This document shows, in pieces, positions 35,121 to 45,829 of a DNA stretch of 64,000 nt. The position numbers and the translations under genes were made by a program. The notes under the pieces were generated by a model. That model saw only the letters and a list, made by a program, of their open reading frames with translations, was not told the DNA's origin and searched no databases. The stretch covers positions 87,294,501-87,358,500 of the forward strand of contig CM066727.1 in NCBI GenBank assembly GCA_033961575.1. The letters run 5' to 3'. The first letter of the stretch is position 1; each line of letters begins with the position of its first letter. This DNA is from Aselliscus stoliczkanus. Taxonomy: Eukaryota > Chordata > Mammalia > Chiroptera > Hipposideridae.

Positions 35121-35439
35121 CTTAACATCCAGCTCAAGCTGATAAAAACAGAGAAGCATTGCTCGTCAATGAAAGACTCTGCTGAGACCTTTGACCTCAG
35201 GAAAGTACTGAGAGAATAAGTGGACCCCAAGGAAGAGGACCGAGTGTCTTCTCTGTTGCCATCCCCAAGGAAAAAAGCAGGGGATTCAACCTCAACCTCC
35301 CCACTGCCCCACATACCACCAGGGCGGGAGCTGCTTCCCCCAGGTCTAATCCACACAGCAACTCTGGAAACTCAATTCGACCTGTGAGTCCAAATGAACA
35401 AGAGACGAACTGCTGAGTGGGAGGCAGTATCATCTATGG

Positions 35440-35522
35440 CAAGGTGTTACTTTTGATTTCCCAACAAGTATGATCACCTTTCCCAACAAGGTGTTACTTT
35501 TGATTTCCTTCAAGTATGATCA
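35440..35522. repeat. Imperfect 47-bp tandem duplication
   Basis: A segment beginning 'caaggtgttacttttgattt' occurs at 35,440 and again at 35,487. Both copies end in 'caagtatgatca'. Between the copies lies 'cctttccc'-type sequence. The copies differ by a few bases. Confidence 0.85.
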
Positions 35523-35869
35523 AGACGGGTGAAGTGGCAGCTGTTGGAAGACTGGGTGAAGTGTGGGTTGGCTGAGTCAGTACTGGCCAGGTTCCTCTTG
35601 GGAAATTCCCATGGGTGGGGGGGAGAAGGTGGCAATTGTCAGCTGGGAAATTAACCAGGAGTAATTTCAAGATCAATGGGTAGATTATAATCTGCCCAGG
35701 GAAAAGCCTGGGTCTAATTAATGGATAGCAGGCTGGGCTGGAAGTAAGATCTTGTGTTTGGAAGGAAGCCCTTCACCTTGGCCCTCTCCCTGTCAAAATG
35801 ATATTATTTCTCACCTCTCTAGCTCACAAGAATGTCATTAGAATAAATAAAATGAAATGAAAACTACAT

Positions 35870-36318
35870 TTTTTTTTAAAGATTTTATTGGGGCATTGGG
35901 GGAGGGGAACAGCATTGGGGAATCGGGGATGGGGAACAGACAAGTTGCTGTCTTTTTGTTCTTCAAAAAGTTGCGGAAGATGTTGCTTCACTGGCCCATG
36001 TTGGTATCATCATTGCGCTCTTCTCGGATGAGGCAGATCAGTCGCCGGCCTCTGGATGTCGCTCACTGCGGCTATTGGCAGCTCACGCTGGCTGCCAGCC
36101 GTTCACACTGGCTGCCGGCCACTCACTGTAGCCTATGGCAGCCCACTGCAGCAGGGGCTGCAGCCTACACCGTCGCCAGGGCTTGCATAGCCCAGCTCCA
36201 GGTGGAGATGTTGTTAGCTGTAGAGGACAGTGTCACTGGCTTTCATATGTGGGATCCGAACAGGAGCTGCTGGCGTCCCAAACCAGTTCTTAACCAATCC
36301 GCCACTCGGCCGGCCCCA
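35870..36318 (-). mobile_element. Long composite tRNA-derived SINE, antisense
   Basis: About 450 bp. On the minus strand it runs from a tRNA-like head (ending at 36,318 with 'ggggccggcc') through a GC-rich body to a pyrimidine-rich segment, AATAAAATC and an A tail, seen as T-rich sequence at 35,870. A 10-bp direct repeat, aaaactacat, flanks it at 35,860-35,869 and 36,319-36,328. The 159-codon frame at 35857-36336 runs opposite to the SINE and is not a gene. SINEs of this type are copied by RNA polymerase III and mobilised by L1. Confidence 0.9.
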
Positions 36319-36445
36319 AAAACTACATATTTTTAAAAACTAAAATAGTACTTATGAAGTAGACACATGAAACATATAAAGAAAATGAGTGAATTTTTAT
36401 GCTGTTTACTTTTATAAGAAAAAAATATAATTAAAATACTACTGA

Positions 36446-37350
36446 CAACAACAAAAAAAACAAGGAATCTAATTAAAAAATGGGCAGAGGATCTGAATAG
36501 ACATTTCTCCAAAGAGGACATACAGATGGCCAATAGACACATGAAAAGATGCTCAACATCACTAATCATCAGAGAAATACAAATAAAAACCACAATGAGC
36601 TATCACCTCACACCAGTTAGAATGGTTATCATCAACAAGACAAATAATAACAAGGGTTGGAGAGGCTGTGGAGAAAAAGGAACCCTTATACACAGTTGGT
36701 AGGAATGCAGATTGGTGCAGCCCCTATGGAAGGCAGTGTGGGGGTTCCTCAAAAAATTAAGAATAGAATTACCATATGACCCAGCAATCCCTCTCCTGGG
36801 TATCTACCAAAAAAATCTGAAAACATTTATCCGTAAAGATATATGTACTCCAAGGTTCACTGGAGCTTTATTTATGGTGGCCAAGACATGGAAACAACCA
36901 AAGTGTCCTTCAACAGATGACTGAATAAAGAAGAATGGACTACTACTCTACCAGAAGAAAAGATGAAATAGTGCCATTTGTGAGAAAATGGATGGATCTT
37001 GAGATTATTATGATAAGCAAAATAAGTCACACAGAAAAAGTCAAGAACCATATGATTTCACTGATACGTGGGATATAAAACTAAAAACAACAAAGGAACA
37101 AGACAAACAAATGAAGAAACAAAAACTTATAGACACAGACAGTAGGTTAGTGGTTACCAGAGAGTCAGGGAGTGAGAGAGATGTAGTAGATGAGAGTAAA
37201 AGGGGTCAAATATATGGTGATGGAAGGAGAACTGACTCTGGGTGGTGAACACACAATGTGACAGATAGATGATGTATTACAGAATTGTACACTTGAAACC
37301 TATAGAATTTTACTAACCATCATCACCCCAATAAATATGAATTAAAAAAA
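36446..37350 (+). mobile_element. L1, ORF2 3' end and 3' UTR
   Basis: The order 'ggatctgaatagacatttct', 'ctcacaccagttagaatggt', 'gttggagaggctgtggagaa', 'catatgacccagcaatccct' and 'caccccaataaatatgaatt' is characteristic of a younger L1 subfamily. ORF2 is broken; a 70-codon remnant is at 36712-36924. A direct repeat of the type aaatactact/aaatactatt flanks it. The right copy overlaps the minisatellite at 37,354. Confidence 0.9.
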
Positions 37351-37353
37351 TAC

Positions 37354-37434
37354 TATTGAAAGATACTCATGAATTATTATTATTGAAAGATACTCATGAA
37401 TTATTATTATTGAAAGATACTCATGAATTATTAT
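37354..37434. repeat. 27-bp minisatellite, three perfect copies
   Basis: The unit starts 'tattgaaagatactcatgaa' and ends 'ttattat'. Copies lie at 37,354, 37,381 and 37,408, identical in all positions I compared, and are followed by a short TTA run. The array directly abuts the A-rich end of the preceding L1. Confidence 0.9.
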
Positions 37435-38364
37435 TATTATTATTTGCCTACACTTAGCACCAATGAGCAGATTCTCTAATTTTAGGGGGTGGAGCCCCAG
37501 TTAAGGAATGAAGATCCTTCAGTGATTCCTATTTGATTAGCCATGTGGCCTCAGGACAGTAGATCCCAAAGGAGCAGAGTAAAACAAGAGGCCAACCCAA
37601 CAACAAAAGATGTCTTAGAGACATTTTAAGCTTCTTCCCATATCCCCATCTTTAAAATAAACGTGTATTTCAATTTCTTAACCCAGGTCCTAAAGACAGA
37701 CTGGTAAATAAACTTGTATGAAAGGAATAAAGGGTAGCAGTTCAGGGTGATGTGGGACCCCATGAAAGAAATCTAGCAGGAAGGACTCATTCCTCCCAAA
37801 GAAACTTTCAGTGAACACTTCTCCCATAATATAGCTCTTGCCTTCTGGCTGGGTGACTGCTGTGACACAAGACAAAGGACTATTTCCCAGGGTAAGAGAA
37901 TGGACAGCTTTTTATTAATAATGACTTTCGTTTTACAGACATCAGCTATGCACCAAACACCTTCTATGCGTGATTTCTAGCCCTCAAAAACAAGTCCCAG
38001 TTTATAAATGAGATTGAGAGGGCACAAATAGAAGGTTATTATATTTATTATACTTGGGAAAGATCATTATACTTATGAATGAAAGGTGGTTTGAATCCAG
38101 GCCTACTTGCTCTGTCAGCTCACCCTCCCATTAGCCCTGTTTGAGGTCCTCCGGATGAAACCCAGAGTGGGTCGTACTGTTCGCCTTATAGAATGAGCAT
38201 AATCAGATGGGGTCCAGCCAGGCATTTTTGCAGGCTGGGCAATGCCTCTTCTCTAAACTAGGACACTTCAACTGCCAGAAGTCCAATATTGAACTAGACA
38301 ACCCCTTATTTTAGCTTCTATCCAGTAAAATGAAAATTTAAAAAACAGACATGAAAAAAAATTT
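37435..38364. other. Single-copy sequence with a degraded antisense MIR
   Basis: The segment 37,985-38,125 (agtttataaatgagattgag, then ggtttgaatccaggcc) resembles antisense MIR with an internal insertion. No gene was found. A 61-codon minus-strand frame at 37690-37875 has no recognised motif. Confidence 0.45.
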
Positions 38365-38775
38365 CTTTTTAACTTTTATTATGGAAAATTTCAAACAGCA
38401 CAAAAGTCAAGAAAATGGTAAAAATTACTCCACTCCCCATATCCATGACCTGGCTCCAACTACTATCAACATTTTCTCATGTGTTTCACTATTCCTCTTG
38501 TTTTCTGGAGTGTTTTAAGCCAGTCCCAGATCTGATATTATTTTACCTATAACTATTTCGGTATTGACCCTAATACATAAAGACTTAAATTTAACATAGT
38601 GACAGATCCATTATCACTCCTAAGAAAGGTAATAACAATTCTTTAATATTATTTCTTAATGTATTTGATTTTCTCGAATTGTCTCCAAAAATGTCTTCTT
38701 AGAGTTGGTTTATTGAATTCAGTCCACATATTACAAGTCTAGTTCTTTCAGTTCTATACAATTTCTTTTTTGAAA
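38365..38775 (-). mobile_element. Old L1 3' UTR, antisense
   Basis: The order 'tattatggaaaatttcaaac', 'catttttctcatgtg'-like sequence, 'ccctaatacataaagactta' and 'gtctccaaaaatgtcttctt' is the reverse complement of an L1MC/L1ME 3' UTR. Confidence 0.8.
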
Positions 38776-39079
38776 AAAAAAAAAATTTTTTTCATAAATA
38801 AAAGAACATTACCGCTGGGTTGTCAAAGACATTCCTTTCACAATGAACGCTAGAAGACAGAACCACCCAAGCAAAGAAAGCTACATTATCCGAGCACTGT
38901 GCTTCTGGTTGGCTGAAATCATTTTAGTGTTATGAGTTCATTCGTGCTGCTGCAGGCACAGAGTGGATCTTCATTGTAATAAACAACGTGTAGACCGGTA
39001 AGGGAATCAGAATGTGTGTGGAAGGGGTTAGAAGTGAACTTTGTGAAAACTTCACTAGTCCATGTGATTGTTCTGAAGT
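38776..39079. other. Single-copy sequence, no gene seen
   Basis: It begins with an A13/T7 inverted pair (about 38,775-38,793). Otherwise nothing was recognised. Confidence 0.45.
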
Positions 39080-39095
39080 AAAAGAATTATTTCTT

Positions 39096-39237
39096 GCGCC
39101 AGCTGAGTGGCACGGTGGTTAAGCGCTGGTTTACGAAGCCAGCGGCCTTGGTTCGGGTCCCACGTGTGAGGGCCAGTGACACTACCCTCAAAAAACAAAC
39201 AAATAAATAAATAAATAAAATAAAAATAAAAAATAAA
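39096..39237 (+). mobile_element. Short tRNA-derived SINE
   Basis: The tRNA-like head (gagtggcacggtggttaagc; box B-like 'ggttcgggtccc') is followed by 'gagggccagtgacac' and an A-rich tail with AAAT units. A 16-bp perfect target-site duplication, aaaagaattatttctt, lies at 39,080-39,095 and 39,238-39,253. The body of the long SINE is absent. Confidence 0.95.
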
Positions 39238-39268
39238 AAAAGAATTATTTCTTACAAATAAATAAATA

Positions 39269-39736
39269 GGGCCGGCTTTGTAGCACGTTAATTAAGAGCT
39301 GGGTTGGCACACCGGCTCTGAGCAGCAGGGCCCCAGTTCAGATCCCACATATGAGGGCCGGTGACACTGTCTACACCTAAGATGGTGAACAACAGCTCCA
39401 CCTGGAGCTGGGCTGCTGTGAGTTGCCGGAGATGGCGTAGGCTGCAGCTCCTGCTGCAGTGTGCTGCCATAGGCTACAGTGAGTGGCCGGCAGCCAGCGT
39501 GAGTGGCCGGCAGCCAGTACGAGCTGCCAAGAGCTGCCGAGGGCGGCTGTCCAATGGCCGACGAGTGACTGCCTCACCCGGGAAGAGCGCAATGCCAATA
39601 GCAACATGGGCCAGTAAAGCACTGTCCTCCACAACTAGACTGAAGAACAAATGATAGCAACTTATCTGTTCCTGTTAGCAGATTTCCCAATACTGTTCAC
39701 CTCCCCCAATTCCCCAATAAAATTAAAAAAAAAAAA
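39269..39736 (+). mobile_element. Long composite tRNA-derived SINE
   Basis: The head at 39,269-39,365 is followed by a body (gaacaacagctccacctgga to gagcgcaatgccaatagc), a segment on 'cagcaacttatctgttcc'-type sequence, AATAAAAT and an A tail. Within the body a roughly 20-bp unit, gtgagtggccggcagccagc, is repeated in tandem. Frames on both strands here (39361-39654, 39377-39634) are SINE artefacts. Confidence 0.9.
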
Positions 39737-40488
39737 GTTATACGCTATTAAAAATAAATAAATAAATACACTAACGATAATTGCAAACTATCAGTTGAAA
39801 TACTAAAATACTTTATAATTTATTTTTAAATTGCTGTTGACATACAATATTATATCAGTTTCAGGTATACAACATAATGATTAGACGTTTATATACCTTA
39901 CAAAGTGATCACCTTGATAAGCCTAGTACCCATCTGATATGATCTATTACATTATTATTACATTATTACAACATTATTGACTATATTTTCTATGCTGTAT
40001 TTTACATCCCCATAACTATTTTATAACTACCAATTTGTACTTCTTAAACCTTTCTCCTTTTTCACTTATCCCCTAACCCCTCTCCCATCCGGCAACCATC
40101 AATTTGTTCTCCATATCTATGAGTATGTATCTGTTTTGTTTGTTTATTTTGTTTTTTAGAATCCTTATATAAGTGAAATCACATGGTATTTGCCTTTCTC
40201 TGTCTGACTTACTTCATTTAGCATAATACCTTCTAGCTCCATCCATGTTATCGCAAAAGGTAAGATTTTATTCTTTTTATGGGTAATATTCCATTGTATG
40301 TATGTATCACATCTTCTTTATCCAATCGTCTATTGATGGACACTTAGGTTACTTCCATATATTGGCTATTGTAAATAATGCTGCCATGAACATAGGGCTG
40401 CATATATGTCTTTGTATTAGCGTTTTGAATTTCTTTGGATAGATACCCAGAAGTGGAATTGCTGGGTCGTATGGTAATTTCATTTTTA

Positions 40489-40600
40489 TTTATTTTTTTT
40501 ATTTTTTTTATTTTTTATTTTTTTTCCCATATGTGGGAACCGAACCGGGGCCGCTGGCTTCCCAGGCCAGCGCTTAACCACCGTGCCACTCGGCCGGCTC
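40489..40600 (-). mobile_element. Short tRNA-derived SINE inside the L1
   Basis: The antisense tRNA-like head ends at 40,600 (cactcggccggctc) and the tail is a T-rich tract. A 16-bp perfect target-site duplication, ggtaatttcattttta, lies at 40,473-40,488 and 40,601-40,616. Confidence 0.95.
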
Positions 40601-41691
40601 GGTAATTTCATTTTTAATTTTTTCACAAACGTCCTACACTGTTTTCTACAGTAGCTGTACCAGCTTACAATCCTACCAACATTGCATGAGGGTTCCTTTT
40701 TCACAACATGTTCACCAACACTTGCTATTTGTTGATTTCTTGATAATAGTCATGCTGACAGATGTGAGGTGATATCCCATTGTGATTTTGATTTGCATTT
40801 CCCTGATGATTAGTGACACTGAGCATTTTTTCATATGTCTATCAGCCATCTGTATGTCCTTCTGGGGCAAATGTCTCTTCGATTCCTCTATCAATTTTTA
40901 AATCGGATTCTTTCCGTTATTAGTGTTAAATCGTATAATTTCTTTATATAGTTTGGATATTAACCCCTTATCAGATGTATCATTGGCAAATAATTTCATT
41001 CAGCAGGTTGTTTTTTTTTGTTTTGTTGATGATTTCCTTGCCTGTGCCAAAACCTTTTAGTTTGATGTAGTCCCATTTGTTTCTTTTTTCTTTCATTTCC
41101 CTTGCCTGAGGAGCTCTCCCAAAAAGAGTTTACTGCCTATATTTTCTTCTAGGAGTTTTATGGTTTCAGGTCTTACTTTAAAATCTTTGATACATTTTGA
41201 GTTTATTCTTGTATATGTTATAAAAAAAGTGGTCTAGTTTTATGGGGTTTTTTTCTTTTGCATGTATCTGTCCACTTTTCCCAACACCATTCATTGAAGA
41301 GACTATCTTTATCCCATTGCATTTTCTTGCCTTCTTTCTCATAGATTAATTGAACATATATTCATAGGTTTATTTCTGGGTTCTGTTCCATTGATCTCTG
41401 TGTCTGTTTTTATGCTGGTACCATGCTGTTTTGATTATTATATATCGCCTTGTAGTATAGTCTGATATCAGGTATCATGATACCTCCAACTTTGTTCTCC
41501 TTTCTCAAGATTGCTATTCAGGAGCTTTTTTGGCATGATATAAATTTTAATATTATATGTTCTAGTTCTATGACAAAGGCCATTGGTGTTTTGATAGGGA
41601 TTGCATTGAATTATAGATTCCTTTGACTAGTATGGACATTTTAACAATGTTAATTCTTCCTATCCATGAGCAAGTTATATCTTTCCACTTA

Positions 41692-41775
41692 CTATTGGGT
41701 TGTCAGAAAAGTCATGATGTATTTTTCTGGTTTTCATTGCAAAAATGTGTCATGACTTTTCCAACAACCCAACAG
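41692..41775. mobile_element. 84-bp mariner-like MITE inside the L1
   Basis: Terminal inverted repeats of about 35 bp match at 29 of 35 positions: ctattgggttgtcagaaaag on the left, against the reverse complement of a right end finishing in caacaacccaacag. The ends are flanked by TA at 41,690-41,691 and 41,776-41,777, and the L1 sequence continues across the gap when the element is removed. Size, TA target and hairpin form are those of a Tc1/mariner-derived MITE such as MADE1 (80 bp), but the ends differ from MADE1. It encodes no transposase and would need one supplied in trans. Confidence 0.9.
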
Positions 41776-42461
41776 TATATTCTTCAATTTCTTCTTTCAA
41801 TATCTTATAGTTTTCCAAGTACAGGTCTTTTACCTCTTTGGTTAAATTTATTCTTAAGTATTTTATTCTTTTAGATGCATTTGTAAATGAAATTATTTTT
41901 TAATTCCTTTTTATGATCATTTGTTATGAGTATAAAAAAATGCTACTAATATCTGTACATTAATTTTGTATCCTTCTACTTTCTGTATTCGTTTATTAGT
42001 TCTAATAGATTTTTGGTGGAATTTTTAGAGTTCTCTTTCATCTCAAAATAATGACAGTTTTACTTCTTCATTTCCAATTTGGATGCCTTTTTTTTTCTTG
42101 TCTGATTACTGTGCTAGGACTTCCAATAATATGTTGAATAGAAGTGGTGAAAGTAGACATCTTTGTCTTGTTCCTGATCTTAAATAAGGAATTTACTATT
42201 GAGTATGTTAGCTATGGTTTTGTCATATATGGTCTTTATTATGTTGAGGTATGTTCCCTCTAGTATCCCCACTTTGCTGAGAGTTTTTATCATAAGTGGA
42301 TGTTGGATTTTGTCAAATGCTTTTTCTGAACCTATTGATAGGATCATATGATTTTTATCCTTCATTTTGTGTATGTGGTGTGTCATGTTGATTTGTGGAT
42401 ATTGAACCAACACTGCATCCCAAGAATAAATCCCATTTGATCATGATGTATGATCTTTTTA

Positions 42462-42578
42462 TTTTATTTTATTTTATTTTTTTTGAGGGCAGTGTCACTG
42501 GCCCTCACATGTGGGACCCGATCCGGGGCCGCCGGCTTTGTAAACCAGCACTTAACCACCACGCCACTCGGCTGGCCC
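42462..42578 (-). mobile_element. Short tRNA-derived SINE inside the L1
   Basis: The antisense head ends at 42,578 (cactcggctggccc). The tail is a series of ATTTT units. An 11-bp target-site duplication, tgatcttttta, lies at 42,451-42,461 and 42,579-42,589. Confidence 0.95.
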
Positions 42579-42775
42579 TGATCTTTTTAATGTACTGCTG
42601 AATTCAATTTGCTAATATTTTGTTGAGGATTTTTGCATCTATGTTCATCAGAGATACTGGCTTGTAATTTTCATTTATTTATAGTGTCTTTGGTTTTATA
42701 TCAGGATAATGCTGACCTTGTAAAATGAGGTTGGGAGCTTTCCCTCATTTTAAACTTTTTGGAATAGTTTGAGAA

Positions 42776-43329
42776 GGAGGGGATGCTCACAACTGCTGAC
42801 TAGTTGATGTGGCTGGTAGGAAGGCCTAGGCCTCACTCTTCAATTAAGAAAATTCTAAAGGGCCATCCTCAGAGAGTATGGTCAAGAGTTCTGTTGCTTC
42901 CACATCACAGTCCAGCATCTCCTTATGTCCAGTTCTGACCCTTATCCCTAACAGGCAATGTCTGCGAGAGTACTCCCCTGAGTCTCAGAGTCTGTTTCCT
43001 GGGAACTGACCTACAATAGTATCTGTGATTCCATGATCTGCAAGTCATCCACTGGGACCCTACTGCTCTTATCTGCCTTCCAAACCCCAATATTTATTGC
43101 TCAAGTGCAATGAGATGGCAGCCAGAAAGGCGGTAGCTCCCTTTTGATTACAAGAGTTCTGAGGCCAATAAAGCTGAGGAATCCATACTCAGAACAAGCT
43201 GGCAGCCCAAATCCCTCAAGGGTCAGATTATTTTTACAAGCCTATGCAGTAAAACTGTCATCCACTGGTATGAATCCAGAAAGAGTTGTTAGCAAAACTA
43301 CCAAGAAATGACAAAGGCAACAATATTTC
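42776..43329. other. Single-copy sequence, no gene seen
   Basis: No repeat or frame was recognised. Confidence 0.5.
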
Positions 43330-43765
43330 CATGCAATAATTAACACAGCAGCTAAAGTAAGCCTTTTAAAACAAAAGTCAGGTCATGTCACCGCCCACCC
43401 CAGGCTCAAAACCCTCCAATAGGGAGGCATTCTTCTCATCTCACTCAGAATATTATATAATCCCAAATTCTTATGTTGGCTCCAATACCTAACACATTGC
43501 TGCTTGCCTCTCTGACCTCATATCCTACCACCTTCTCCCTTATTCACTCTGTAACAATGAACACTGACCTCCTTGCTATTTCCAGAACTTTCCAAGCCCA
43601 CTCTTACCTCAAGGTCTTGCCTTTGCGGTTCTCTGTGCCTGAAGTAATCTTCCCTCAGATAGTTACATGGTTCCACCCTCACTTCCTTCAGGTGTCTTTT
43701 CAAACACCATCTTATTAAGGATGCCTTCCTGCCTTCTCCATAGAAGGGTATTAAGAATAGGCTAC
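43330..43765 (+). repeat. L2-like LINE fragment
   Basis: The order 'aagtcaggtcatgtcaccgc', 'gctcaaaaccctccaatag', 'tgcttgcctctctgacctca', 'acctcaaggtcttgcctttg', 'cttccttcaggtgtctttt' is an ancient LINE in the sense direction, of the same kind as the antisense copy at 5540. The frames at 43473-43718 and 43518-43781 lie inside it. Confidence 0.7.
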
Positions 43766-44112
43766 ATGCTCCCAGATACACAAAATTTTTCCAGGAAATA
43801 CCTAGTTACTTATACAGTGTTAAGAGAAATACTTTCAGAGCCGCAAATTCTACCTGCATTCTTTTCTAAACTCTGTTCAACTTGAGTATGACTAGGGTCA
43901 CGTATCTTACAAGTTCCCTCTTCTCACCTCCTCTTTCAAAAAGATCCTTCTTCCATTTTACAAAAGAAATATTTAGCTCTCCCTCATCCCAAATCTTCTA
44001 AGGATGCGATGTCCAGGCAAAACTTCCCAGGTTGTCAGTCAATGATTTATTCAAAATGTTGAGGTTGTGTTTAAGGAAGTGCATGACACTAATGATTAAA
44101 TAAAATATCTTC
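43766..44112. other. Single-copy sequence, no gene seen
   Basis: Nothing was recognised before the SINE. Confidence 0.45.
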
Positions 44113-44220
44113 TGGGCCAGCCAAGTGGCATGGTGGTTAAGCGCTGGCTTGGGAAGCCAGCGGCCCTGGTTAGGGTCCCACATATGAGGGCCAGTGACAC
44201 TGCCCTTTAAAAAAAAAAAA
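44113..44220 (+). mobile_element. Short tRNA-derived SINE
   Basis: The head reads 'gggccagccaagtggcatgg' with 'gctggcttgggaagccagc', followed by 'gagggccagtgacactgccc' and an A12 tail. A short degraded target-site duplication around 'atcttc' flanks it. Confidence 0.9.
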
Positions 44221-44914
44221 TCTTCATGCAGTTCAAGTAGCTTCTACATCATTACTTTTAACAAAATGGAAGGAGTTCCTAATAGAATTATTCACTAGAG
44301 GTATTTAAAAATAATTTTTGATGAAAAAAATCACCAGTGATATTTGGCATTTAACTCAGAAGGAGTTCAAAAGATTGAGTGACATTGCTATAACAGAAGC
44401 TTTCCACTGCTATCTACTTTTGTATGCAGACACGCTTTCTTAGCACTTACATCTATAAAAAGCAAAAACAGTAACAGAATTGATGTTGAGTCTTATATAT
44501 TCAGGCAATAAGTCATGGTCAGCCATGGGTATTTCAACTAACTGTGATTTTAAAAAGAGGGCCAATTATATTTAATAACAAGAAATACTTACAATAAAAA
44601 TTTTTACTTTTTATATTACTAGAAAGTGTTAAGGTTTTCAAGCATAAAATATGTCATAGTAAGATAAATTCTGATCTGGAAATACAGGTTCAAGGAGAAA
44701 CAGAAATGATGTTACATTTTCATCAGTTAAAGGTAAACTGGTTTATGTAGTTTTAAAATGGATGATGGTAGATATCAAAATAATATGGTATTTAGATTCC
44801 ATTAGATATATTTTTTAAAGTGATATAATTAATTTTTCAACAAAAGCAATACCTTTCACAATATGCAGAAGTTATATTCTTTATAACTACTAATGCTAAA
44901 ATTTAGAAGTCCAT
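44221..44914. other. AT-rich single-copy sequence, no gene seen
   Basis: No gene or repeat was recognised. Confidence 0.45.
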
Positions 44915-45822
44915 TTAAAATGGTGAGCATCCAAGAGGACATACAGGTAACCATCAGGCATATAAAAAGATGTTCAACATCACTGATAATCAGGGAAATG
45001 CAAAGCACAACCACAATGAGTTATCACCTATCTGTCAGAATGGCTATCATCAATGTCAACAAACAAGTGTTGGTGAGGATGCGGAGAAAAGGGAACCTTC
45101 ATGCACTGTTGGTGGGATTGCAGATTGGTGCAGCCACTATGTAAGACAGTATGGAGTTTCCTCAAAAAATTAAAAATATAATTACCGTATGACCCAGCAA
45201 TTCCACTTCTGGGTATTTATCCAAAAAAAATCCAAAACACTAATTTGAAAGATGTATGCATGCCTATGTTCATGGCAGCATTATTTACAATAGACAAGAT
45301 ATTTAGGAAGCAACCCAAGTGCCTATCAATAGATGATTGGATAAAGAAGTGGTACATATATAAAATAGACTATTATTCAACCTTAAAAAAGAATGAAATC
45401 TTACCATTTGCAACAACATGGGTAGACCTAGAAGATATTATGTTAAGTGAAACAAGTCAGAGAAAGACAAAACCATACAATTTCATTTATATGTGGAATC
45501 TAAAAAACATAATAAACAAACAAAATAGAAACAAATTCATAAATACAAAGAACAAATTAATGGTTGCCAGATGGGAGGGGTGTTGGGGGAATTAAGAAGT
45601 ACAAAATGCCAGTTATAAGAATAGTCATAGGGATGTAAAGTACAACCTAGGAAATATAGTGAATAATATTTTAATAACTATGTACAATGTCAAATGGTAC
45701 TAGACTTATCAGGGTGATCACTTCATAAGTTATGTAAATGTCTAATCATTATGTTGCATACCTGAAACTAATATAATATTATATGTCAACTGTAACTTGC
45801 AAATAAACTTTTTTTTTTTAAT
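44915..45822 (+). mobile_element. L1, ORF2 3' end and 3' UTR
   Basis: The segments 'ggacatacaggtaaccatca', 'gaatggctatcatcaatg', 'gacccagcaattccacttct', 'tagaagatattatgttaagt' and the 3' end 'catacctgaaactaatataa' followed by 'atgtcaactgtaacttg' identify an L1. A remnant of the ORF2 C-terminus is open for 116 codons (45245-45595). This is decay of an L1 ORF and not a host gene. Confidence 0.92.
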
Positions 45823-45829
45823 GAGGAGA

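Larger units (their letters stand above)
39807..42775 (-). mobile_element. 3-kb L1, 3' UTR through reverse transcriptase, antisense
   Basis: This is the largest element in the window. Reading leftward it runs from the reverse transcriptase region (about 42,775) to the 3' UTR (about 39,807). The minus-strand frame 42180-42413 encodes the L1 RT segment with NHMILSIGSEKAFDKIQ. In active L1 the second part of this motif is SIDAEKAFDKIQ, so the residue before SEKAFD is G instead of the conserved D. Many stops and frameshifts follow, so the copy is inactive. It is interrupted by two SINEs (40,489 and 42,462) and a MITE (41,692), which must be younger. The 5' half (ORF1 and endonuclease) is absent. 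Confidence 0.95.

Noticed and set aside
36712..36924. 70-codon frame with [16 protein letters not shown] motif
   Set aside because: This is the well-known end of L1 ORF2 in a truncated copy.
37354..37434. Possible CRISPR-like array (regular direct repeats)
   Set aside because: The three units are contiguous with no unique spacers, and the DNA is mammalian.
42180..42413. Reverse transcriptase-like frame, possible retroviral gene
   Set aside because: The surrounding order of motifs and the motif SEKAFDKIQ are those of L1 ORF2. No LTR or gag-pol arrangement is near.
45245..45595. 116-codon frame that looks protein-like
   Set aside because: It is the decayed C-terminal part of L1 ORF2 and not a host gene.
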